From assembly GCA_048201935.1 (NCBI GenBank), contig DBFBGR010000014.1:1-64000 (forward strand): a stretch of DNA of 64,000 nt, given 5' to 3'. The position numbers and the translations under genes are program-made. Every line of letters starts with the position of its first letter. Position 1 is the first letter of the stretch. Shown here one piece after another: positions 15,687 to 21,456 of this stretch. The DNA is from MGBC124762 sp048201935 (GTDB lineage: Bacteria > Bacillota > Clostridia > Oscillospirales > Oscillospiraceae). The notes beneath the pieces were generated by a model. The model worked only from the letters and a program-made list of their open reading frames with translations. It did not search any database and was not told where the DNA came from.

Positions 15687-16379
15687 TTAATACTGCAAAA
15701 TGAGGTCGTCAATGTCCCGTAGGTCGCTGGCTTGCAGGCTGTATACCCCAGAGGTATCCGCCGATACCAGCACCAGCTTGGTCACGGCGGGGCCGGTGGT
15801 AACGGCGTCCAGCCGGGCGTATAAGTAGTCGTACACCGTCTGGGCCCACAGGACCTCGTAGGCCTCCCGGTCCTTGCGCCGCTGGGCGGCGGTGGCGGCC
15901 TGGTCCTCCTCCGGGGCGGGGTGGGCGGTCTCAAACTCCGCTCTCAAAGCCTTAAAGCCATCGGCGTAGGCCCCGGCGAAGAAGGTCACCGGCGTTACCG
16001 TCAGCTCCACGCAGTAGCGGCCGTCGTCCAGGGGCGTGGCGGTCTTCACGCTGTAGCCCGCCCGGGCGTAGACCCGGTCCAGCAGCTCCAAAAAGTCTGC
16101 CTTTTGCTGCCGGGACAGGCACTGCGCATCCACATCGAAGCGCACACACAGTCGCTGGGACAGCTCGGCCTCCAGATTGGCCTGAAAGGCGTCTTGAGCG
16201 TCCTCATCGGTGTGGTCCACCAGGGTCAGATAGCTGTCGGCAGCCTGACCGGTGTAGGTCTCGTCCAGCACGCCCTGGACGTAGACCACGGCGTTGTGGC
16301 GGCTCATCTGACTGCCGGCGGTGGAGCAACCCGCCAGCAGGGTCATAGCGGCGGCCAGGGCCGCAAGTCGTCTCTTCAT
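15687..16379 (-). CDS. Putative lipoprotein of unknown function
   Basis: The 230-residue protein starts with a lipoprotein signal peptide: basic MKRR, a hydrophobic stretch and lipobox LLAGC with Cys18 as the acylation site. The remainder is helical and acidic and contains a sequence of the type seen in Firmicute DUF-type surface lipoproteins; I recognise no catalytic motif. The start at 16379 is preferred over 16397 because it gives a proper signal peptide and a ribosome site that overlaps the dipeptidase stop. It is the last gene of the regulator-dipeptidase-lipoprotein run. Confidence 0.75.
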   Translation of the reverse strand: MKRRLAALAAAMTLLAGCSTAGSQMSRHNAVVYVQGVLDETYTGQAADSYLTLVDHTDEDAQDAFQANLEAELSQRLCVRFDVDAQCLSRQQKADFLELLDRVYARAGYSVKTATPLDDGRYCVELTVTPVTFFAGAYADGFKALRAEFETAHPAPEEDQAATAAQRRKDREAYEVLWAQTVYDYLYARLDAVTTGPAVTKLVLVSADTSGVYSLQASDLRDIDDLILQY

Positions 16380-16384
16380 GGGCC

Positions 16385-17800
16385 TCACTCCCCGCACAGC
16401 TCAAAGATGGCCTGGGTGAAGATCTTGGCCGACTTGAGGAGGTTGTCCACGCTGGCCTGCTCACCCGCGGCGTGCATCTTGGAATCGAAGCCGGGGAACT
16501 CGCAGCCGAAGGCCACGCCGCCGGGGATGTCGTGGACGTAGGTGCCGCCGCCGATGGCAATGGGCTTGGGGTCTTGGACCCCGGTGTACATGGAGTAGCA
16601 TTTCAGCAGCGTCTGGACGAAGGGGGAGTCCGCCGGGACGCAGTGGACGGTGGTCATGTCCGGGTCGCCGCACACGCCAAAGCCGGCTTGGGCCAGGCTG
16701 GCCTCGCAGACCTTCTTGCAGTTGTCCTCGTTGGAGCTCAGGGGGAAGCGGCAATCGAACTTGGCGGTAAAGCCCTTCTCGTCCAGCTTCACGATGGCCA
16801 GATTCAGCGTCAGCTCTCCGCTCTCAGGATCGGCGCTGGCAATGTCCAGGGCCCGGCCCCGGTTGTCCCCGAAGGGGAAGAGCTGGGCCAGGGACTTCAC
16901 CGCCTGGGTGCTGGCGCAGTCGGCCAGGGGCAGCCGGTCCAGCACCTCCAACAGGGCCTGGATGGCGTTGATCCCGTCGTCAGGGCTGGCGGCGTGGGCG
17001 TTCTTGCCGTGGCAGAGGATGCGAAGACCGTCGCCCTCGCGCTTGAGCTCAAACTTGGCCCCGGTGACCTTCTCCGCTTGGGCCAACAGGGAATCCAGCG
17101 CCGGGTCGGGGGCTAGACCGGCCACCAGGGCCTCCGCCTCAGGGGGCACCACGTTGAATCGGAAGCCGCCGGTGAGGGAGGCCACCCGGGGGGTGGCGGT
17201 CTCGGCGGCCCAGTCCGCGCCGAAGTCGGGGTGGTAGTGGCCCTTTTCGATGTGGATAACGGGGAAGTCCGCGTCGGGGGTGAAGGAATAGGGTGCGTAG
17301 GGCTCGCGCGCGTAATAATAGGCAATGTCGGCGCTGCCCGACTCCTCGTCGGTGCCCAGGATGAGCCGGACGTTTTTGCTCACGCCGCCCAGGTCCCGGA
17401 CCGCCTTCATGGCCAGGATGGCGGCGCAGACGGGGCCCTTGTCGTCAGACACGCCCCGGCCATAGAGCATCCCGTCTCGCTCCACGCAGGCATAGGGGTC
17501 GGTCTCCCAGCCCGAGCCCTCGGGCACCACGTCCAGATGGCCCAGGATGTGGAGCTGGGTCTCGCCGTCATTGAGGTCCACGGTGCCCACGTGGTCGTGG
17601 TAGTTCTCCGCCTGGAAGCCCAGCTCGGAGCAGAGCTTCAAGCCTTCCTCTAAGGCGGCCTTGGGACCGGGACCGAAGGGAGCGTTCGGGGCGCTCTCGC
17701 CCTTTACGCTCTTGACGGCCACCAGCCGGGAAATGGCGGCGATGAGCTCATCTCTGGCCTCGGGACGGTCAAAATAGGCGTCGATCTTGGCTTTATCCAT
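16385..17800 (-). CDS. M20 family dipeptidase (PepV-like)
   Basis: The 471-residue zinc-dependent dipeptidase belongs to the PepV/Sapep branch of family M20, which cleaves dipeptides in the cytoplasm. Metal-binding and catalytic motifs are visible: HILGHLDVVPEG (His and catalytic Asp), YGRGVSDDKGP (bridging Asp) and ILGTDEESGSADI (general-base Glu pair), with a late His in GGGTYVHDIPG. The lid domain lies between about residues 190 and 380. It follows a YheO-type regulator by 12 bases and precedes a lipoprotein by 5, so the three are probably one operon. The PepV assignment to subfamily is good; substrate preference is not readable. Confidence 0.9.
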   Translation of the reverse strand: MDKAKIDAYFDRPEARDELIAAISRLVAVKSVKGESAPNAPFGPGPKAALEEGLKLCSELGFQAENYHDHVGTVDLNDGETQLHILGHLDVVPEGSGWETDPYACVERDGMLYGRGVSDDKGPVCAAILAMKAVRDLGGVSKNVRLILGTDEESGSADIAYYYAREPYAPYSFTPDADFPVIHIEKGHYHPDFGADWAAETATPRVASLTGGFRFNVVPPEAEALVAGLAPDPALDSLLAQAEKVTGAKFELKREGDGLRILCHGKNAHAASPDDGINAIQALLEVLDRLPLADCASTQAVKSLAQLFPFGDNRGRALDIASADPESGELTLNLAIVKLDEKGFTAKFDCRFPLSSNEDNCKKVCEASLAQAGFGVCGDPDMTTVHCVPADSPFVQTLLKCYSMYTGVQDPKPIAIGGGTYVHDIPGGVAFGCEFPGFDSKMHAAGEQASVDNLLKSAKIFTQAIFELCGE

Positions 17801-17812
17801 GCTGTATTCCTC

Positions 17813-18451
17813 CTAATTCCCGCCCTCGGCCTGGGCGGCGAGTTGGTCCAGATATTTATAGACGGTGTACCGGGAAACCTGGAGATGCTTGGCCACAAAG
17901 GGCACGGACTTGCGGTAGGAAAAGGCGTTTTTCTGGTCCAGCAGGGCCACGATCTTCACCCGGTCGTTTTTATTGAGGGCGCTGACGGGCTTGCCCACCG
18001 CCGCCAGACACTCGTCAAAGATCTGGGAAAGGCCGTTGTCCGTGCTCTCCCACAGCGCGCTTTGGAGGTCCGCGTCGGAGCGCATCAAGTCCACCAAAAT
18101 GCGGTTGGCAAAGACCAGCGAGGAGTAGTCGAAGTCAATGCCCAGGGCCAGGTTGTAGTCCTCTCCGATCATGTGGAAGGTGGAGGATTTGAGCTGGGCC
18201 CCGGCGGGGGTGGTGGCGTAGAGGTTGACAAAGTCGGTGGTCATAGCCGTCTCGTCGATGAGCCGGGTAGAGCCCATGATGTCGGCGGTGGAACCCACCT
18301 CCCGGCCGGACACCTGGCCGTTGTAGATGGACAAAATGGGGTGGCTGGGGTCGGACATGTCCTGCACCAGCGTCTCGCACGACGAGCCGAACATCTCCGC
18401 GATGCCCCGAGCCGTGCGGTCCAAAAATTCAAAGGCCTGGTCACGGGTCAT
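17813..18451 (-). CDS. YheO/DauR-type transcriptional regulator
   Basis: The 212-residue regulator has an N-terminal YheO-like PAS domain (about residues 8-120, with CETLVQDMSDPSHPILSIYN) and a C-terminal helix-turn-helix (about 150-205) ending KHLQVSRYTVYKYLDQLA. Relatives such as DauR control amino-acid catabolism. An in-frame GTG at 18457 is too close to AAGGAGG; the ATG at 18451 has correct spacing. It heads an operon with a dipeptidase and a lipoprotein, so peptide or amino-acid use is the likely target. A perfect palindrome overlapping its own -35 box suggests autoregulation. Confidence 0.85.
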   Translation of the reverse strand: MTRDQAFEFLDRTARGIAEMFGSSCETLVQDMSDPSHPILSIYNGQVSGREVGSTADIMGSTRLIDETAMTTDFVNLYATTPAGAQLKSSTFHMIGEDYNLALGIDFDYSSLVFANRILVDLMRSDADLQSALWESTDNGLSQIFDECLAAVGKPVSALNKNDRVKIVALLDQKNAFSYRKSVPFVAKHLQVSRYTVYKYLDQLAAQAEGGN

Positions 18452-18487
18452 TGCCACCCCTCCTTATCCTCTGCCTGGATGGATACT

Positions 18488-18515
18488 ATCATACAACAAT
18501 TTGACAATTTGTCAA
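18488..18515 (-). promoter_or_regulatory. Promoter of the YheO-type regulator operon
   Basis: TTGACA (plus 18510-18515), 16 bases, TATGAT (plus 18488-18493). Confidence 0.7.
18501..18515. promoter_or_regulatory. 15-bp palindromic operator candidate
   Basis: TTGACAA-T-TTGTCAA is a perfect 7-bp inverted repeat about a single base and overlaps the -35 box of the regulator promoter, the expected place for autorepression. Confidence 0.6.
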
Positions 18516-18521
18516 GGATGC

Positions 18522-18561
18522 AAAAGGCCCCCGCCGGGATACTGTGGCGGAGGGCCTTTTT
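18522..18561. terminator. Bidirectional terminator
   Basis: AAAAGGCCC..CGCC pairs with GGCGG.GGGCCTTTTT around a loop of about 10 bases. It closes the 66-residue small-protein gene on the minus strand. Confidence 0.8.
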
Positions 18562-18567
18562 GCTATG

Positions 18568-18768
18568 CTATTGGTCAGAAGACTGCGCCTGCCGCTTTTT
18601 CTCTTCCTCGATCTTCTTCTTGTGCGCTTCAAGGAGCTCGTCGATTTTCCGAAGATCCTCCTCGGTGGCAGACGCAAGCATGCGGTCATAGGTGCTACAG
18701 GGACCGAACTTGAAAGGGAGCGCGCCTCGCTTTTTGCGCCATTCCCGGAACCGTTCCTTGAACCCCAT
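18568..18768 (-). CDS. Small charged protein, 66 residues
   Basis: The protein is basic at the N-terminus (MGFKERFREWRKKRG) and ends in a long charged helix, likely coiled coil, from about residue 32 (EEDLRKIDELLEAHKKKIEEEKKR). I do not recognise a family. It is a real gene by context: AGGAGGT ribosome site, a strong promoter (TTGCGT-17-TATAAT) and a dedicated terminator. It diverges from a 79-residue XRE regulator, and the shared promoter region holds repeated TACGCA half-sites overlapping its -35 box, so the regulator probably represses it. A two-gene switch or toxin-antitoxin-like arrangement is possible but unproven. Confidence 0.7.
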   Translation of the reverse strand: MGFKERFREWRKKRGALPFKFGPCSTYDRMLASATEEDLRKIDELLEAHKKKIEEEKKRQAQSSDQ

Positions 18769-18797
18769 AAGCGTACCTCCTACAATATGATGCCGCT

Positions 18798-18826
18798 ATT
18801 ATAAAACGCATCCCAAAAATACGCAA
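18798..18826 (-). promoter_or_regulatory. Promoter of the 66-residue protein gene
   Basis: TTGCGT (plus 18821-18826), 17 bases, consensus TATAAT (plus 18798-18803). Confidence 0.8.
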
Positions 18827-18839
18827 GTGCGTATACGCA
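18820..18839. promoter_or_regulatory. Overlapping palindromic operators
   Basis: TACGCA-AG-TGCGTATACGCA contains three alternating half-sites forming two overlapping palindromes, the second a perfect 12-mer (TGCGTATACGCA). Further ACGCA/TGCG half-sites lie at 18806-18810 and 18851-18854. The block covers the small gene's -35 box. Confidence 0.6.
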
Positions 18840-18883
18840 AAAACGTAATTTGCGATACTATTGACACCGAGGAGGTGGTGTCA

Positions 18884-19123
18884 ATGGTCAAGGAAGCGGT
18901 GGTGGCTCGGTTCCAGGCGCTGTGCTTGGAACGGGGACTGAACCCTAACGCCCTGGCCGACCTTGCCGGCGTCACTCCCTCCACGGTATACAGCATGATG
19001 GACCCCAGCCGAAAGGATGTGTCCATTGTCACCATCAAAAAGCTGTGCGACGGTCTAGACATGACCTTGGGGGAGTTTTTCTCTACCCAGGAGTTTGACA
19101 ACCTGGAACAGGAACTGAAATGA
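18884..19123 (+). CDS. Small XRE-family regulator
   Basis: The 79-residue protein is almost entirely a helix-turn-helix domain: LNPNALADLAGVTPSTVYSM holds the turn and recognition helix (about residues 20-41), followed by IVTIKKLCDGLDMTLGEFF, the usual Cro/C1 closing helices. It has no effector domain, so it resembles minimal repressors of divergent two-gene modules. The ATG at 18884 follows GAGGAGGTGG; longer in-frame starts lack a ribosome site. A hairpin terminator begins at its stop codon. Its likely operators are the TACGCA repeats just upstream. Confidence 0.85.
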   Translation: MVKEAVVARFQALCLERGLNPNALADLAGVTPSTVYSMMDPSRKDVSIVTIKKLCDGLDMTLGEFFSTQEFDNLEQELK

Positions 19124-19164
19124 AGGACAGCCCCTTGTCTAGGACAAGGCGGCTGTCTTTTTTT
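19123..19164. terminator. Terminator between converging genes, inside the symporter 3' end
   Basis: GACAGCC and CTTGTC pair with GACAAG and GGCTGTC, followed by T7. The final codons and stop of the minus-strand symporter gene (19139) lie inside this structure, so the two transcripts overlap. Confidence 0.88.
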
Positions 19165-20524
19165 GCCGTGTTTGCCGTGGCAGCAGCCGCAGGGCCTCCG
19201 GGGAGAGGAGGAGCAGGGCGGTGAGGTTGGGCAGGGCCATCAGGGCGTTGAAGAGGTCGGCCAGTTGCCACACCGCCGTCACGTCCCCCACCGCGCCCAG
19301 GGCAGCGCAGGCCAGGAAGGCCCAGCGAAACATGGGCGTAAATTTCTCCGAGCGGGTCAGGTGGCACAGCCCGCGCTCGCCGTAATAGCTCCACCCCAGC
19401 AGCGAGGTGAAGGCAAACAGCAGCAGACAAATTGCCACGATGACCGGACCCAGAGCGCCCAACGTCGCGCCAAAGGCCCGGGCGGACAGGGGCGCGCCCA
19501 GCATCCCCTCGTCCACCGCCCCGGCCCGGATGGCCGCCAGGGCCTGGTCCGGGGCGTAGACCCCGGAGGTGAGGATGACCAGGGCGGTGACCGAGCACAC
19601 CACCAGCGTGGCGAAGAAGACCTCCACCATGCCCCAGAGCCCTTCCTGGCCGGGGCTTTGAGCGTCGGCGGCGGCGTGGGCGATGGCGGAGGAGCCAAGG
19701 CCCGCCTCGTTGGTGAACACGCCACGGGCCACGCCGTAGCGAAGGGCCAGCCCCGCCGTATACCCGCCAAAGGCGGCCTGGGGCCGAAAGGCCCCCTCCC
19801 AGATGGCCCGCAGCGCCCCGGGCAGGGCCTCATGCTGGACCACCAGACACACCGTGCCCGCCGTCAAAAAGAGGCCCGCCATCACAGGCACCAGCCGCTC
19901 GCTGAGCTTGCCCACCCGGCCGATGCCGCCGAAGATGACCACCCCTGCCACCGCCGCCGTCACAAGGCCCACCGCTCCCCGGGGCAGGCCGAAGGCGGCG
20001 TGGACCGAGGCGGCGATGGAGTTAGACTGGACCAGCGCGCCCCCCGCCAGGCTGGCGGGGATGACGAAGAGGGAGAAGAGCTTGGCCAGCACGCCGCCAA
20101 GAGGTTTACATAATCCTTGCTCCATATAGGCCATAGGCCCACCGAAGTATCCGCCGGGGCCCCGGTGGCGGTAGCGCACCGCCAGGGCCTTTTCCGCAAA
20201 GCCCGTCATCATGCCTAAAAAGGCGCTGACCCACATCCAAAAGACCGCCCCCGGCCCGCCCAGAAAGATGGCGGTGGCCACTCCGGCGATGCTCCCGGTG
20301 CCGATGGTGGAGGCAAGTGCCGTGCACAGGGCCTGGACCTGGGAGAGCCCCTGGGCGGGGCCTTTTTTGCTACGCCCCAGGGTCCCTACCGTGCCCCGGA
20401 GCCAGGTCAAAACGCGTAGCTGAAAGAAGCCCGAGCGCAGGGTGTAGTACCCGCCCACCGCCGTGAACAAGATCAGCAGACAGGGGTTCCACAGCACATC
20501 GGATAGTTTACATAAATAGGACAC
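19139..20524 (-). CDS. Sodium:alanine/glycine symporter (AgcS family)
   Basis: The 461-residue integral membrane protein has about ten helices and AgcS signatures: the sodium/substrate loop ALASTIGTGSIAGVATAIFLGGPGAVFWMW, YRHRGPGGYFGGPMAYME, and VFTNEAGLGSSAIAHAAA. It imports alanine or glycine with sodium. A GTG at 20533 opens the frame but abuts the ribosome site; the GTG at 20524 has AGGAGG at 7-8 bases. A perfect 12-bp hairpin encloses that ribosome site. Two XerD-type elements fall inside the gene, both read as Leu-Cys-Lys, at positions where relatives do not usually carry cysteine. The gene follows folT by 66 bases. Confidence 0.92.
   Translation of the reverse strand: MSYLCKLSDVLWNPCLLILFTAVGGYYTLRSGFFQLRVLTWLRGTVGTLGRSKKGPAQGLSQVQALCTALASTIGTGSIAGVATAIFLGGPGAVFWMWVSAFLGMMTGFAEKALAVRYRHRGPGGYFGGPMAYMEQGLCKPLGGVLAKLFSLFVIPASLAGGALVQSNSIAASVHAAFGLPRGAVGLVTAAVAGVVIFGGIGRVGKLSERLVPVMAGLFLTAGTVCLVVQHEALPGALRAIWEGAFRPQAAFGGYTAGLALRYGVARGVFTNEAGLGSSAIAHAAADAQSPGQEGLWGMVEVFFATLVVCSVTALVILTSGVYAPDQALAAIRAGAVDEGMLGAPLSARAFGATLGALGPVIVAICLLLFAFTSLLGWSYYGERGLCHLTRSEKFTPMFRWAFLACAALGAVGDVTAVWQLADLFNALMALPNLTALLLLSPEALRLLPRQTRQKKTAALS
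20104..20113 (-). repeat. XerD-type half-site, copy 2 (N=T)
   Basis: GTTTACATAA inside the symporter gene, where the minus strand reads TTA TGT AAA C (Leu-Cys-Lys). Confidence 0.7.
20506..20515 (-). repeat. XerD-type half-site, copy 3 (N=T)
   Basis: A-GTTTACATAA matches the 11-base B. subtilis XerD arm. It lies in the first codons of the symporter gene and again reads Leu-Cys-Lys. Confidence 0.7.
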
Positions 20525-20566
20525 GCCCGCCACCTCCTAAGTCTAAGAGGGTATGCGGGCGTGTCC
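20519..20566 (-). promoter_or_regulatory. Hairpin enclosing the symporter ribosome-binding site
   Basis: Arms 20519-20530 and 20555-20566 are perfect 12-bp complements. The loop holds the AGGAGG ribosome site, with an inner CCTC/GAGG pairing, and the start GTG lies in the 3' arm. No T-run follows, so translational control is likelier than termination. Confidence 0.5.
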
Positions 20567-20590
20567 TTGGTCATGCCAGCGAATGTGGCT

Positions 20591-21220
20591 TCAGATCAGT
20601 GGAATGGTCAGGTCCTTGCCGGGCTGGGGCGGGACCAGTTTGGCCCGGACCAGGATGGGGGTAAGAGCGGTGAACAGCACCACCAGCATCAAAGTCTGGG
20701 GAAGGAGCATCACGGCGTTCTTCCAGAGGCTGGTGGTGGCGGTGGCGATATAGCCGTAGCCGTAGAGGATGGCGCTCCACAGGCTGCTCAGCACCACGTT
20801 TTGTATGTTGGTCAGGAGCTTGGCCAGAAAGACACGGGTCACGGTGAGCCGAGTGCGGTAGAGGAAGAGTGCGTAGATAAAGGTGCCCAGCATGGTGGTG
20901 AGCATATAACCCGGGAAATAGGGGCCGGAGGGCTTGAGGAGGTAGTTGATGGTGTCCTCCGCCGCGCCGAAGACCAGAGCGTTGAGCGGTCCGCCCACCA
21001 TGCCGCACAGGGCCCGGGCCAGAAAACCCCAGCTGACCTTCACCGACATGGGCAGTTGGATGGAGGGGACAAGTCCCAAAGCCCAGCACGCGGCGATCAT
21101 CAGCGCGGAGAAGGTGAGGACCCTGGGACTTTTCATGTCGGCCAGGGCCTGCCGCCAGTAGGCGGCGGAGAAGGGCGAGGCGTAGAGCGTGGTGGATGAG
21201 CGAAGGGGTTGCTTGGACAT
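20591..21220 (-). CDS. folT: Folate ECF transporter substrate-binding subunit FolT
   Basis: The 209-residue membrane protein is the S component of an energy-coupling-factor vitamin transporter, with about six helices. Family features include the VKVSWGFLARALCGMVGGPLNA region and SGPYFPGYMLTTMLGTFIYA. The folate assignment rests on the tetrahydrofolate riboswitch immediately upstream, which fits the FolT family. The start at 21220 follows AAGGAGG; the longer open frame to 21313 runs through the riboswitch and is not coding. The shared EcfA/EcfT energising module is not in this window. Confidence 0.9.
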   Translation of the reverse strand: MSKQPLRSSTTLYASPFSAAYWRQALADMKSPRVLTFSALMIAACWALGLVPSIQLPMSVKVSWGFLARALCGMVGGPLNALVFGAAEDTINYLLKPSGPYFPGYMLTTMLGTFIYALFLYRTRLTVTRVFLAKLLTNIQNVVLSSLWSAILYGYGYIATATTSLWKNAVMLLPQTLMLVVLFTALTPILVRAKLVPPQPGKDLTIPLI

Positions 21221-21227
21221 AAAAAGA

Positions 21228-21269
21228 CCTCCTTGTGTTATGCGGCAGTTTACCGCACAACACAGGAGG
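21228..21269 (-). promoter_or_regulatory. Ribosome-site-sequestering hairpin before folT
   Basis: The AAGGAGG of folT (arm 21228-21245) pairs with a CCTCC-containing arm (21253-21269) over about 16 bp around a 7-base loop. Placed directly after the THF aptamer, it is the likely expression platform, acting on translation. Confidence 0.7.
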
Positions 21270-21289
21270 CCCAAAGCGTCCGTTTGCGC

Positions 21290-21404
21290 GGCAGCGGGAT
21301 GCGGAGGGCGCACTGCGGGCCTTGCGGCTCTTTCGTCCGGCGGACAACTCCCCGTTCCGCCGGCACTGGGCTCTTGCGAGCAACACGCGCCGTCCTACTC
21401 TGCC
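21290..21404 (-). ncRNA. Tetrahydrofolate (THF) riboswitch
   Basis: The minus-strand RNA starts GGCAGAGTAGGACGGCGC and ends GCGCCCTCCGCATCCCGCTGCC in separate arms: the closing GGCAG/CTGCC stem, the conserved AGAGTAG and GCATCC-type junction bases and the paired GGCGC/GCGCC helix match the THF-I class. Its position upstream of folT fits known THF control of folate transport. Confidence 0.85.
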
Positions 21405-21417
21405 ATAGGATAGGGCT

Positions 21418-21446
21418 ATTTTACCCCATTTCCCGGGAAATGGCAA
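21418..21446 (-). promoter_or_regulatory. Promoter of folT
   Basis: TTGCCA (plus 21441-21446), exactly 17 bases, TAAAAT (plus 21418-21423). The spacer is filled by a palindrome. Confidence 0.7.
21426..21443. other. Perfect palindrome containing a Noc-type binding sequence
   Basis: CCATTTCCCGGGAAATGG is an 18-bp perfect palindrome whose inner 14 bases (21428-21441) equal ATTTCCCGGGAAAT, the binding consensus published for the nucleoid occlusion protein Noc of B. subtilis. It lies in the folT promoter spacer and 15 bases after the glmS stop. Confidence 0.6.
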
Positions 21447-21456
21447 GGGTTTTCTT

